This document shows positions 22,701 through 31,766 of a DNA stretch of 64,000 bases, piece after piece; the first letter of the stretch is position 1, and each line of letters starts with the position of its first letter. Under the pieces are notes generated by a model. The model saw only the letters and a program-made list of their open reading frames with translations, had not been told where the DNA came from and did no database searches. A program made the position numbers and the translations under genes. The stretch lies in assembly GCF_947090785.1 (NCBI RefSeq), contig NZ_OX352320.1, forward strand, positions 1,488,001 to 1,552,000, in the 5' to 3' direction. Origin of the DNA: Rheinheimera sp. MM224 (GTDB taxonomy: Bacteria; Pseudomonadota; Gammaproteobacteria; Enterobacterales; Alteromonadaceae).

Positions 22701-22920
22701 GAACCATGTCCAAACCCTCACTGGCTTTCCTTGCCTTATAGTTGATGCTGATACGGTGGTCGAATTACACCACCCAACGATGCAGCCACTGATAGACGCT
22801 ATCAGTAAGCAGACTGATGCGATCAACAAATTGGCTGACAGCAATATGGCTATTGTTGATGAAATTGCCGGAATGAACGATGCAGACGGTTTAGCTGAGC
22901 CGGCTTCCCTTGATGGCTAA
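22624..22920 (+). CDS. Hypothetical protein
   Basis: This encodes 98 residues with an alpha/beta N-terminal half (LLVIKLNQPLSPDRMASIKNHV, FPCLIVDADTVVEL) and a helical C-terminal half. It overlaps the CxxC gene before it and the HNH gene after it. The family is not recognised. Confidence 0.55.
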   Translation: MNEPEKPLLVIKLNQPLSPDRMASIKNHVQTLTGFPCLIVDADTVVELHHPTMQPLIDAISKQTDAINKLADSNMAIVDEIAGMNDADGLAEPASLDG

Positions 22921-23239
22921 ATTAAAAATGCTGCAGCCGCGGCTTTCTTCTTCTGCGGCAAAGGTTATTAAAACCACAACTACAAAAGACAACCGCATTA
23001 CAGGCCGTCGCCTGCAAAACCGCAGATTTAACATGTGGAAGAAAGATCCGCACTGCGCTTTGTGCGGTCGCCTGGTTGATTATCCATCCGGTTTTGAATT
23101 GGATCATAAAGTGCCACTGGTATTAGGTGGCGAAGATTTGGAGCAAAACTGCCAAATATTATGCTGTGGCGGCAAGGATACCTGTCACGAACAAAAAACA
23201 AAGCAAGATTTGAAGGATGCTGGCATAACAAAGAATTAG
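22913..23239 (+). CDS. HNH endonuclease
   Basis: This encodes 108 residues with zinc/HNH signature CALCG, ELDHKVPLVLGG, NCQILC and CHEQKT. An HNH nuclease directly before the terminase genes is standard in HK97-type phages, where it assists packaging cleavage of cos or DNA ends. Confidence 0.85.
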   Translation: MAKLKMLQPRLSSSAAKVIKTTTTKDNRITGRRLQNRRFNMWKKDPHCALCGRLVDYPSGFELDHKVPLVLGGEDLEQNCQILCCGGKDTCHEQKTKQDLKDAGITKN

Positions 23240-23246
23240 GTGATCT

Positions 23247-23699
23247 ATGGCATTAACAGACAAAAAGCGAAAATTCGCTGATGCCATATTGTCAGGTAAA
23301 TTCGACTCTAATCACAAAGGCGCTGCAATACTCGCTGGCTACAGCGAAAAAACTGCAGTGTCAGCTGCCAGCAGGCTAATGAAAGATCCTGACGTGCTGG
23401 CTCATATATCTCGTAAAAAGATAGTTGAAGCAGCAAAACAGCAAGCAGTTGAGTCTGGAATACCTTTAAACCTTCCAGATTTAAGCAGAATGTTCAGCGA
23501 CCCGAAGGACTTCCTAAAAGCTGTGATGAACGACCCGGGCGAACATATCAGTATGCGTGTCGATGCAGCTAAAACCTTAATGCCCTACGTGCATGGGAAA
23601 GTTGCTGATAAAGGTGTTAAGGCTAGTAAAGATGATGCTGCTAAAAAAGCGGTTAGCAGATTCTCTCCGGTTCGACCGCCTTTAAAAGTTGTTAAATAA
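23247..23699 (+). CDS. Terminase small subunit
   Basis: This encodes 150 residues. The start DKKRKFADAILSGKFDSNHKGAAILAGYSEKTA (spacing as in Terminase_2 proteins) contains a DNA-binding HTH, and the middle SMRVDAAKTLMPYVHGK is typical. Its stop overlaps the large-subunit start (TAATG). It recognises the packaging site. Confidence 0.85.
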   Translation: MALTDKKRKFADAILSGKFDSNHKGAAILAGYSEKTAVSAASRLMKDPDVLAHISRKKIVEAAKQQAVESGIPLNLPDLSRMFSDPKDFLKAVMNDPGEHISMRVDAAKTLMPYVHGKVADKGVKASKDDAAKKAVSRFSPVRPPLKVVK

Positions 23700-25360
23700 T
23701 GGTCGATTGGTCAACTTCATGCCCTGATTGGGCAGAAAAGCTTAAACGAAAGCACTCGATCATACCTCCACCCATATTTAAGGATGAAGGCGAAGCTGCT
23801 CTTCAAATATTCAAAGAACTCAGAATACCGGATTTACCTGGTAAACCAACATTTGGCGAATGTAGTGAGCAATGGGTTTTCGATTTTGTGCTTGCTATTT
23901 TCGGTGCATATGACGCTGAGTCCGGCAATCAGCTGATCAGAGAGTTTTTCCTTCTCATATCGAAGAAAAACACAAAATCAACCGTTGCCGCAGCTGTGAT
24001 GCTAACAGCGCTCATCTTGTGCTGGCGTGAAGAAGAAGAGCATTTAATCATTGCTCCGACAAAGGAAATTGCTGACAACAGCTTTAAGCCAGCTGCTGCA
24101 ATGATCCGAGCTGATCAAGAGTTAACCGATATATTCAACGTGCAGGACCATATAAGGACCATCACGCATCGGGTTTACAAAAACACTTTGAAAGTTGTGG
24201 CGGCTGATACAGATACGGTTTCCGGTAAAAAGGCTGGCCGCATCCTGATTGACGAGCTTTGGCTGTTTGGAAGCAAAGCAAATGCTGAATCTATGTTAAT
24301 GGAAGCTACAGGTGGCCAGGTATCACGTGATGAAGGTTTCATCATCTATCTGACAACGCAAAGTGATAAACCGCCAGCTGGCGTATTTAAAGACAGGCTG
24401 AAGTATTTCAGGGATGTCCGTGACGGTTTGATCATAGACAAGAAGTCATTGCCTGTGATTTACGAATTTCCTGATGATATGGTCGAAGCTGAAGCTTATC
24501 TTCAGCCTGAAAATTTCTACATTACCAACCCAAATTTAGGCCGTTCTGTATCGAAAGAATGGATTAAAGACGAGCTGATCAAGAAGCAGCAAAAAGATGA
24601 TGGAACGCTGCAGGTGTTCTTGGCCAAGCATCTTAATGTCGAAATCGGCCTGAATTTACGTACAGATCGCTGGGCTGGCTCCGAGTTTTGGCAGGAGTCA
24701 GTGGAACCATGCACTCTTGCTGATTTAATTAGTCGTTCTGAAGTTATTGATCTCGGTATAGATGGCGGCGGGTTGGACGACTTATTAGGTGCTTATGCAA
24801 TAGGTCGCTGTAAAGAAACTCAGAATAAGCTGGGTTGGGGGTATGCATGGGCCCACCCTTCAGTTTTAGAGCGCCGAAAAGAAATTGCACCCACTCTCAA
24901 GGATTTTGCAAAAGCAAAAGACCTCACACTAGTGAAGAGGGTTGGTGACGATATCGAAGAGCTGGCGGACATAGCTGAGCAAATCTATGCGTCCGGTTTA
25001 CTTGATAAAATAGGGGTTGACCCTGCTGGCCTCGGTTCAATACTGGATAAGTTAGAAGAACGCGGCATACCTCAGGATAAAATCATTGGCATTAGCCAGG
25101 GTTGGAAGCTTGGGTCAGCGATTAAAACAGCTGAGCGCTGGTTAGCTGACGGCTCCTTTAAACCAGCGAATCAACCGCTAATGGCTTGGTGTGTTAGTAA
25201 CGCCAGAATAGAGCCAAGGGCCAACTCAATACTTATTACAAAACAAGCTTCTGGATCAGCAAAAATTGACCCATTGATGGCAATGTTTAATGCCGTAACA
25301 CTGATGGCTTTGAATCCAAAATCTGCAACACAGAAATTTCAGATGTTTGTGCTTGGCTAA
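23699..25360 (+). CDS. Terminase large subunit
   Basis: This encodes 553 residues, the usual length for HK97-type (Terminase_1) enzymes. The ATPase domain shows a Walker A-like SKKNTKST at about residues 87-94 and the Walker B ILIDELW. The nuclease domain has DLGIDGGGLDD and GVDPAG. It pumps DNA into the prohead at the portal. Its last 460 codons are duplicated at the left edge of the window. Confidence 0.93.
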   Translation: MVDWSTSCPDWAEKLKRKHSIIPPPIFKDEGEAALQIFKELRIPDLPGKPTFGECSEQWVFDFVLAIFGAYDAESGNQLIREFFLLISKKNTKSTVAAAVMLTALILCWREEEEHLIIAPTKEIADNSFKPAAAMIRADQELTDIFNVQDHIRTITHRVYKNTLKVVAADTDTVSGKKAGRILIDELWLFGSKANAESMLMEATGGQVSRDEGFIIYLTTQSDKPPAGVFKDRLKYFRDVRDGLIIDKKSLPVIYEFPDDMVEAEAYLQPENFYITNPNLGRSVSKEWIKDELIKKQQKDDGTLQVFLAKHLNVEIGLNLRTDRWAGSEFWQESVEPCTLADLISRSEVIDLGIDGGGLDDLLGAYAIGRCKETQNKLGWGYAWAHPSVLERRKEIAPTLKDFAKAKDLTLVKRVGDDIEELADIAEQIYASGLLDKIGVDPAGLGSILDKLEERGIPQDKIIGISQGWKLGSAIKTAERWLADGSFKPANQPLMAWCVSNARIEPRANSILITKQASGSAKIDPLMAMFNAVTLMALNPKSATQKFQMFVLG

Positions 25361-25896
25361 TACCCAGTTTGAATGACAACCCGCTTCGGCGGGTTTTTTG
25401 TTTCAGGAGAAACAACATGAATACGCTTAAAGAACTTGCTGAAAAGACTGATTTTGTTCACAGCGTTATCACCATCAAAGAAATCAGTGACGAAAAGCGC
25501 GAGTTCTTCGGTATTGCCACAACTCCAGCCACGGACCGGATGAATGATATTGTTGATCCTATGGGCGGCGTTTATACATTGCCTGTCAGTTTGCTTTGGC
25601 ACCACAGACGCTTTGAACCTGTAGGTATTGTTCTTACCGCTAAGGCTACAAAAAACGGCATCGAAATCAAAGGCAGCATACCGATGATCGAGAAGCCAGC
25701 AGCGTTGGCCGCTCGCTTAGAAGAAGCCTGGCAGTCTATTAAGCATAAACTCGTCAGAGGCCTGTCTATTGGATTCCGGCCTATTGAATACAGTTTCCTC
25801 GACAATGGCGGCATCCACTTTCATAAGTGGGAATGGCTTGAACTCTCACTCGTGACTATTGCAGCGAATGCAGAAGCCACTATTACCTCAATTAAA
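23977..25896. repeat. Direct repeat copy B (duplicate of 1-1916)
   Basis: This is the intact-locus copy of the repeat at the left edge. The two differ by a 1-base homopolymer indel and a 3-base indel. They diverge at 25896, inside the protease part of the capsid gene. Confidence 0.95.
25378..25399 (+). terminator. Intercistronic hairpin (AACCCGC type)
   Basis: The stem AACCCGC/GCGGGTT with a TTCG loop ends in six T, followed by the capsid gene ribosome site. The same hairpin occurs at 1402, 35261 and 43348. Confidence 0.75.
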
Positions 25897-27438
25897 TCTC
25901 TCGATCAGCAACAGTTGGCCGCGATTGGCCAAAGAACTGTAGTTGCCCGATTAATAAACCCAGCCGGCGCTTCGGCACAAAAATCCTTAACTATTATCCC
26001 GAAGTCCCAGGAGGACCAAATGAAAACTATTGCTGAACAAATTGCAGAGTTCGAAGGCACACTGCAACAAAAGTCTGTTGAAATGCAGACCATCATGCAA
26101 AAAGCCGGTGAGCAAGGTGTGACACTGGACGCGCAGGAATCTGAGTTGTTTGACAACTTAGAAGCAGAATGCACAGCCATCAAAAAGCATATCGACCGCT
26201 TAAAAGTAACTCAAAAAAACCAGGTTTCTACGGTAAAGTCTGTGACTGAAGACCCGCGCGGTAAAGCCCATGAAGACAACGTAGGTGGTTTAGGTCGTCA
26301 TTTCGCTCAGGCCAAAAATACTCAAAAGCTGGAACCTGGTATCGCGTTTGCCCGGGCTGCAAAATGTCTGGCTTTAGGTCACTTAGAGCATCGTGACGCG
26401 ATCTCTATAGCTAAATCCTTGTATGACGGTCAGGATTCGGTCATCAGCGCTACACAACGTTTAGTCACTAAGGCCCCTGTTGCAGCTGCAACTACAACAG
26501 ATTCAACCTGGGCAAAACCTTTAGTTGGTAGTGAAACAGACGTATTTGCTGACTTCGTTGAATTCCTGCGTCCTCAAACGATCCTTGGTCGTTTTGGCCA
26601 GGCAGGTATTCCTAATCTGCGTCGTGTTCCGTTCCGCGTAGCGCTGGTTGGACAAACCTCTGGTGGTGACGGCTATTGGGTTGGGGAAGGTAAACCAAAA
26701 CCATTAACTAAATTCGACTTTTCACGAACTACACTGACACCTTTGAAGGTTGCAAACATAGCAGTTGCAACTATGGAGACTATCCGTGATAGCTCTCCTT
26801 CAGCAGATATCATCATTCGTGATCAGTTGGCAGCCGCTTTGGGCGAGCGTTTAGATATTGATTTCATCGATCCAAACAAAGCCGCAGTTGCTGACATTTC
26901 ACCGGCATCTGTGCTTAATGGTGTTGCTGGAATTCCATCATCTGGTAACGATGCTGACGCGGTTCGGGCGGACTTGAAAGCTATTTTTTCCCAGTTCATC
27001 GCGGCCAACAATGCACCTACTTCAGGCGTATGGATCATGTCAGCAACTACAGCGCTGGCGTTGAGTTTGATGGTTAATGCTTTAGGTCAACCAGAATTTC
27101 CAGACATCGATATGATGACTGGCGGCAAGCTCTCCAAAATCCCTGTAATCGTTAGTGAGTACATTCCAACTACTTCTGATGGTTCCATTGTGGCTTTAGT
27201 AAACGCCAGTGACATCTATTTAGGTGATGAAGGTGGTATTGACCTGTCTATGTCTTCAGAAGCTTCCCTGCAGATGAACAATGCGCCAGATAGTCCTGCA
27301 ACAGCCAGCACAGTGATGGTCAGCTTATGGCAAACCAATATGGTTGGCTTCCGCGCTGAACGGGCTATTAACTGGTCACGTCGTCGTGCATCTGCGGTTG
27401 CTTATTTGACCGGAGTCAATTGGGGGGCTGGCATTTAA
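25417..27438 (+). CDS. Fused prohead protease-major capsid protein (HK97 fold)
   Basis: This encodes 673 residues from the ATG at 25417, with CAGGAGA upstream; the longer frame from 25369 would read through the hairpin. Residues 1 to about 165 form the prohead protease (LLWHHRRFEPVG with the catalytic His, LSIGFRP with the Ser). Then comes a linker and a coiled delta domain (about 215-270), then the HK97 capsid fold from about 325 (TWAKPLVGS, VGEGKPKP, TMETIRDSSPSA). Fusion places protease, scaffold and shell in one chain, to be self-processed during maturation. Confidence 0.9.
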   Translation: MNTLKELAEKTDFVHSVITIKEISDEKREFFGIATTPATDRMNDIVDPMGGVYTLPVSLLWHHRRFEPVGIVLTAKATKNGIEIKGSIPMIEKPAALAARLEEAWQSIKHKLVRGLSIGFRPIEYSFLDNGGIHFHKWEWLELSLVTIAANAEATITSIKSLDQQQLAAIGQRTVVARLINPAGASAQKSLTIIPKSQEDQMKTIAEQIAEFEGTLQQKSVEMQTIMQKAGEQGVTLDAQESELFDNLEAECTAIKKHIDRLKVTQKNQVSTVKSVTEDPRGKAHEDNVGGLGRHFAQAKNTQKLEPGIAFARAAKCLALGHLEHRDAISIAKSLYDGQDSVISATQRLVTKAPVAAATTTDSTWAKPLVGSETDVFADFVEFLRPQTILGRFGQAGIPNLRRVPFRVALVGQTSGGDGYWVGEGKPKPLTKFDFSRTTLTPLKVANIAVATMETIRDSSPSADIIIRDQLAAALGERLDIDFIDPNKAAVADISPASVLNGVAGIPSSGNDADAVRADLKAIFSQFIAANNAPTSGVWIMSATTALALSLMVNALGQPEFPDIDMMTGGKLSKIPVIVSEYIPTTSDGSIVALVNASDIYLGDEGGIDLSMSSEASLQMNNAPDSPATASTVMVSLWQTNMVGFRAERAINWSRRRASAVAYLTGVNWGAGI

Positions 27439-27453
27439 TCCAGTCGTCTGGTT

Positions 27454-27479
27454 TAAAGGGCTGCTTTTGCGGCCCTTTA
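27454..27479. terminator. Hairpin after the capsid gene
   Basis: TAAAGGGC and GCCCTTTA flank a 10-base loop, 15 bases after the capsid stop. There is no long T run, so it may protect the abundant capsid mRNA or act as a weak terminator. Confidence 0.5.
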
Positions 27480-27501
27480 TGCAAGCCGACAGGAGGCCAT
27501 T

Positions 27502-27819
27502 ATGAAAGTACCATTTACCTACAAGAACGGACGAGTGGTTAGTCTGCGCAGAAATTATGCAGTTGTTTTGATGAAACTTGGAAAAGGTTCATTTCAAGAC
27601 CAGACAGCCTTATCAGAATCAGCTGAAGTTCAAGCCTCATTAAGCGATGCAAAAACGGAACTCGACCAATTAAAGCGTGTGCCAGCCAATTCCATTGAAT
27701 TAGAGGCGATGGAGGAACCTGAGCTAAGAGAATATGCAAAGAAGCTGGGAGTTTCAGTGCATTACAAAGCTGGAAAGGAAAAAATCATCAAAGCTATTAA
27801 CGAGTTCCTGGCTAAATAG
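27502..27819 (+). CDS. Hypothetical head-module protein with SAP/HeH-like tail
   Basis: This encodes 105 residues, with GGAGG before the ATG. The last 36 residues (EEPELREYAKKLGVSVHYKAGKEKIIKAI, with spacing as in SAP/HeH/Rho-N helices) suggest a small nucleic-acid-binding helix pair. It lies between capsid and portal. The role is unknown. Confidence 0.55.
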   Translation: MKVPFTYKNGRVVSLRRNYAVVLMKLGKGSFQDQTALSESAEVQASLSDAKTELDQLKRVPANSIELEAMEEPELREYAKKLGVSVHYKAGKEKIIKAINEFLAK

Positions 27820-27822
27820 CAT

Positions 27823-28056
27823 ATGAAGTCAAAATTGATACAAGCGGCATCCTTCATCAGCTTATGGTCCATTCGATGCATTAGTTTACTGCTGTCTGCA
27901 TGGATCTGGTTTGGTGTCCTGCTGGGTGGTGGATCAGTAGCTGTCTCATATGGCATTGCCTTGGAGTTCGGGTTTGGATATGGACTGATAGCTGGCGGAT
28001 TGATAGCCATAGGCGCCAGTTTGAAAATACTAAAGGGATTAAGCCATGGCGATTAA
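27823..28056 (+). CDS. Small membrane protein
   Basis: This encodes 77 residues, Gly-rich with two or three hydrophobic segments (SLLLSAWIWFGVLLGGGSVA, YGIALEFGFGYGLIAGGLIA). It overlaps the portal start by 11 bases. A membrane protein inside the head module is unexpected, and no family is recognised. Confidence 0.5.
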   Translation: MKSKLIQAASFISLWSIRCISLLLSAWIWFGVLLGGGSVAVSYGIALEFGFGYGLIAGGLIAIGASLKILKGLSHGD

Positions 28057-29407
28057 GAGTGTGTTTAGCGCTCTAACTAAGGCTGCCGGTCTCTCTATGG
28101 TGCCTCATAGCAGTCGTGGTTGGTCTTCACTAATTCATGAGCCATTTACTGGCGCATGGCAGAAAAACAAAGAAGACAAGCACACGACTTTAGTCAGCTA
28201 CCCGACGTTATACGCATGTATCTCACGTATTGTTCAGGATATTGGCAAGCTTCCATTCGTGGTTAAGCGTAAAACATCGGATGGTATTTGGGTTTCGGAT
28301 GACAATAATGAACTGTTAAAGCTGCTGGAAAAGCCGAACCACTACCAAACTGGCCAGCAGTATCGTGAGTGCTACATCCTCAGTAAGATCACTCAGGGTA
28401 ATACCTACGTTCTGAAAGAGCGTCACAGCATTACTCGTAAGGTTGTAGCTTTGCACGTATTAGACCCTTACAGGGCAATTCCACTAGTCTCAGAATCTGG
28501 GGAAGTGTTTTACCAACTGTACATCGATAACCTGAACTTGCTGACCAACCAAAGTGAGTTAATAGTTCCGGCCAGCGAGATCATTCACGACCGTTGCATA
28601 TGCCTGTTTCATCCGTTGATTGGAGTTCCTCCAATAGCTGCAGCTAACTTGCCTGCGCTTAAAAATTTACGGATCCTAAGGTCGTCCGCAGATTTTTTTG
28701 GTAACAATGCAAACCCATCAGGAATATTGTCTGCACCCGGCGCAATTAGTGACGAAACCGCTAAACGATTGTCTGAATACTGGAACCAGAACTTTAGTGG
28801 TAAAAATTCAGGAAAAGTTGCCGTAGTAGGTGATGATCTGAAGTTTGTCCCTATGTCCACTTCGTCAATAGATGCCCAAATGGTTGAGCAACTGCGTTAT
28901 TCTGATGTACAGGTGTGTCAACCTTTTGGTATTCACCCGTATAAAGTAGGTATAGGCTCGTTACCTGCAGGCCTAAAAGTAGATGATATTAATCAGCTTT
29001 ATTATTCAGATGCCCTTCAAACACATATTGAATCAATGGAAAACCTGCATGTTGATGGCTTAAAGCCACCGGTTGGTACAACGATAGAACTTAATCTTTG
29101 GCCTCTGCTTCGGATGGATCCATCGAAACAGGCCGATGTTGAATCGATCTTGGTCAAAGCCACTATTAAGGCACCGAATGAAGCCAGAAAAACCTTTGAT
29201 CTACCGCCAAAAGACGGTGGCAACTCTCTTTACATGCAGCAACAAAACTATTCATTAGAGGCATTGGCTAAGCGGGACGCTAAAGATGACCCGTTTGAAA
29301 AGTCTACGCCAACAAATCCTGAACCGAAAAAATCAGCTCCAGAAGAAAATGCAGCGTTGCTGGCCTTATTTTTAGAAAAGGAGTTAACCAGTGTCGAACA
29401 TTCTTGA
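28046..29407 (+). CDS. Portal protein, HK97 type
   Basis: This encodes 453 residues. Typical phrases are SYPTLYACISRIVQDIGKLP, EKPNHYQTGQQYRE, IIHDRCICLFHPLIGVPPI and VCQPFGIHPYKVG. Twelve copies form the DNA channel at the head vertex. The portal follows the capsid here, while in most HK97-type phages it precedes the protease and capsid. Confidence 0.92.
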   Translation: MAIKSVFSALTKAAGLSMVPHSSRGWSSLIHEPFTGAWQKNKEDKHTTLVSYPTLYACISRIVQDIGKLPFVVKRKTSDGIWVSDDNNELLKLLEKPNHYQTGQQYRECYILSKITQGNTYVLKERHSITRKVVALHVLDPYRAIPLVSESGEVFYQLYIDNLNLLTNQSELIVPASEIIHDRCICLFHPLIGVPPIAAANLPALKNLRILRSSADFFGNNANPSGILSAPGAISDETAKRLSEYWNQNFSGKNSGKVAVVGDDLKFVPMSTSSIDAQMVEQLRYSDVQVCQPFGIHPYKVGIGSLPAGLKVDDINQLYYSDALQTHIESMENLHVDGLKPPVGTTIELNLWPLLRMDPSKQADVESILVKATIKAPNEARKTFDLPPKDGGNSLYMQQQNYSLEALAKRDAKDDPFEKSTPTNPEPKKSAPEENAALLALFLEKELTSVEHS

Positions 29408-30452
29408 AATGCAAGCTCTGGCAAAAGAGTTAGCACCAGTGTTCTCTAAACTGCTGCAGAACATGAAGCATGATATTGAATCTTGTTTTGAAAAAAGGCT
29501 TGATGAACGTGATCAAAGAATTTCTCAGTTGGAAAAAGCATTAAGTGATCAAAAAAGTGTAACTGCAGCCGAAGAACAAGCCGTTCAGCAAGAAAAGTTA
29601 TTAAAAGCTGAAGACGTATTACCAGAGCTAAAATTATATGTTGACGATTGTCTTAAACAGCTTCCTCCGCCAAAGGATGGAGAAAGTGTCACTGTCGACG
29701 ATTTAAAGCCGGTAATTGAATCCATGCTTGCTGAGGCGTTAAAAGCAATACCAGCTCCTAAAGATGGGGAGCCAGGCAAAGACGCAGATATGGAAGTACT
29801 GCAACATACCCTTAAGGAATTGATTGCAGAATTACCAACGGCGAAAGATGGGCAGTCAGTTAAATTAGAAGACGTTCTGCCAGAGCTAAAGCAGCAGGTC
29901 GAAGATTACCTGAAACAAATTCCAACACCGAAAGATGGGGAGCCTGTCAAAGATGCAGTTGCTCCGTCTGTTGATGAAATTGCAGCCACATTCGAACGTC
30001 GCTTCTCAGACCTGTCATTGTCGTGGGAACGCCAAGCCCGTGAAGTATTCGAAAAAGCAGCAGATAAAATGCCGGTACCAAGAAATGGTGAAAACGGCAG
30101 AGACGCTTTACCACTCGAAACTTTTGATTTAACTCTTGGTGAAGATTTAAGAACAGTCACTGTGAAAATGGTGGCCGGCGAAACTGTGATAGAAAAATCA
30201 ATTCGCATCCCAGCACTCATCGACCAAGGCGTATTTACTACAGAAAAAACCTACGAAGCTGGTGATGGTGTTTCATACGGCGGTTGCTATTGGATAGCAA
30301 AGTGTGACAAACCACAAGGTGTACCAGGCACTGGAGAAACAGATTGGAGAAGAGCTGTGAACCGCGGCCGTGATGGTAAGGATCTGAGAAGTAACGCATC
30401 CACAATCGATCCTACCAAAGGTATTTCTATCAGGAAGGACCAATCACAATGA
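29391..30452 (+). CDS. Collagen-like protein with carbohydrate-binding-like end (putative head fibre)
   Basis: This encodes 353 residues from a GTG at 29391 that overlaps the portal end. A short coiled coil (about 30-60) is followed by repeated P-x-PKDGE-type units near residues 95, 120, 145 and 180, each joined to a helix such as EDVLPELK. The C-terminal part (about 280-325) reads FTTEKTYEAGDGVSYGGCYW, then WIAKCDKPQGVPG, then TDWRRAV, like small carbohydrate-binding CBM5/12-type modules. It is probably a virion surface fibre or decoration that touches glycans; this is inferred. Confidence 0.6.
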   Translation: MSNILEMQALAKELAPVFSKLLQNMKHDIESCFEKRLDERDQRISQLEKALSDQKSVTAAEEQAVQQEKLLKAEDVLPELKLYVDDCLKQLPPPKDGESVTVDDLKPVIESMLAEALKAIPAPKDGEPGKDADMEVLQHTLKELIAELPTAKDGQSVKLEDVLPELKQQVEDYLKQIPTPKDGEPVKDAVAPSVDEIAATFERRFSDLSLSWERQAREVFEKAADKMPVPRNGENGRDALPLETFDLTLGEDLRTVTVKMVAGETVIEKSIRIPALIDQGVFTTEKTYEAGDGVSYGGCYWIAKCDKPQGVPGTGETDWRRAVNRGRDGKDLRSNASTIDPTKGISIRKDQSQ

Positions 30453-30838
30453 TGCTGGTAACCTTGCAAGAGGCAAAAGCTCATATCAACATGGGTGAAG
30501 ACGACACTTATGCTGACGCCACCATCACTCTGAAAATTCAAGCTGCATCAGGTGCGGTGCTTAACTACATGAAAGGTTCACCTATTGGGCAGCCAGACCG
30601 TGACGAGCAGGGGCGCATTGTAAAAGACAGCAACGGTGATGTTGTGTACCAGTACGACAGCAATGGCTTAATTATCCGCTACGAAATAAAAGCTGTTGTG
30701 CTGCTGTATACCGCTGAGCTCTACAAAAACCGTGAAGCAAAACAGGATGGAACTATTCCATCTCAGCACGGCTATGGGTATTTACCAGCTCCTTTTATTG
30801 CCATGCTTTATCCACTTCGTGATCCGGCACTGGCCTGA
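30449..30838 (+). CDS. Head-tail connector (gp6-like)
   Basis: This encodes 129 residues. MLVTLQEAKAHINMGEDDTY (first helices) and IKAVVLLYTAELYKNRE are typical of the HK97 gp6/QLRG connector family. The start overlaps the previous stop (ATGA). It forms the ring below the portal. Confidence 0.85.
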   Translation: MMLVTLQEAKAHINMGEDDTYADATITLKIQAASGAVLNYMKGSPIGQPDRDEQGRIVKDSNGDVVYQYDSNGLIIRYEIKAVVLLYTAELYKNREAKQDGTIPSQHGYGYLPAPFIAMLYPLRDPALA

Positions 30839-30846
30839 GAAATACC

Positions 30847-31203
30847 ATGTCATTATCAGCTGGCGAACTAAGGCACAGGGTTAACATTCAAAGGAAAGTG
30901 CCTGGGCAAAACCAAGTATCAGGATCACCGACCCATACGTGGGAAACCTTGTTTTCCATGGTTCCGGCCAAAATCGTTTTTTTAAGTGTGAAAGATCTCA
31001 TAGCAGCACAGGCCATCCAATCAAAAGTCACCTGCAGAATAACCATCCGGTATCGTGATGGTTTAGATGCAACCATGCGTATCGTGGGAGCATCTGGCTG
31101 CTACAAAGATAAAATATTCAACCCTGCAGGCTGGTTAAATGATCAAGAAAGCAGTGTGGAGTATCTTACAGCCCCATGTTCACAAGGCGTGAATCAAGGT
31201 TAA
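30847..31203 (+). CDS. Head closure / head-tail joining protein
   Basis: This encodes 118 residues. SAGELRHRVNIQRKV at the start and the beta-rich body with TWETLFSMVPAKI match the phage head-tail joining (SPP1 gp16-like) family. It is followed by an overlapping start (TAATG). Confidence 0.85.
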   Translation: MSLSAGELRHRVNIQRKVPGQNQVSGSPTHTWETLFSMVPAKIVFLSVKDLIAAQAIQSKVTCRITIRYRDGLDATMRIVGASGCYKDKIFNPAGWLNDQESSVEYLTAPCSQGVNQG

Positions 31204-31766
31204 TGGCTGATAAGCTTTGGCCTAATGGCTTAGTAGTTTGCATAGCCAGCGGCCCATCACTGTCAGCTGCTGATTGCGAATTGGTTCGCAAAGCTGAATT
31301 ACCCACTATCGCAGTAAATAGCAGTTACAAACTGGCCAGCTTCGCGCAGGTTGTTTATGGCGGCGATAAATGCTGGTGGGATGCATACGGTCAGGCAGTG
31401 CCAGAAAAAGCAATTAAAGTCACCTGTACGCAGCAAGCGGCATTACATCACGACCTGTATTTGCACCGCTGTTATGGTGAATACAATTCAGGAATGAGAG
31501 CAATACAATACGCAGTTGATCAGGGTGCAAGCAAAGTGGTGCTGTTGGGTTACGACTGCTCATTAAAATATGGCAGCCATTGGCACGGCGATCACCAAAA
31601 AACTGCCAACCCTAATCTTATTAAAGTAAAACTATGGCATAAGCAGTTTGCCACTGTAGCTGCACAAGCGAAGGCGCTGGGTGTTTGTGTCGTTAATTGC
31701 TCGGCTTATACCGAGCTGCAATGTTTTCCAACAGGAAAATTAACGGATCATTTAAGCCATGCTTAA
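31203..31766 (+). CDS. MptE/DUF115-like enzyme, possible glycan or sugar-nucleotide function
   Basis: This encodes 187 residues. It starts VVCIASGPSLSAADCELV, a Rossmann-like P-loop (ASGPSL) as in DUF115/MptE-like and sialyltransferase-associated proteins. It continues TIAVNSSYKLA and VVLLGYDCSLKYGSHWHGDH. It is the first of three coupled genes ending in a glycosyltransferase, inserted between head closure and the gp10-like gene. The substrate is unknown. Confidence 0.55.
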   Translation: MADKLWPNGLVVCIASGPSLSAADCELVRKAELPTIAVNSSYKLASFAQVVYGGDKCWWDAYGQAVPEKAIKVTCTQQAALHHDLYLHRCYGEYNSGMRAIQYAVDQGASKVVLLGYDCSLKYGSHWHGDHQKTANPNLIKVKLWHKQFATVAAQAKALGVCVVNCSAYTELQCFPTGKLTDHLSHA

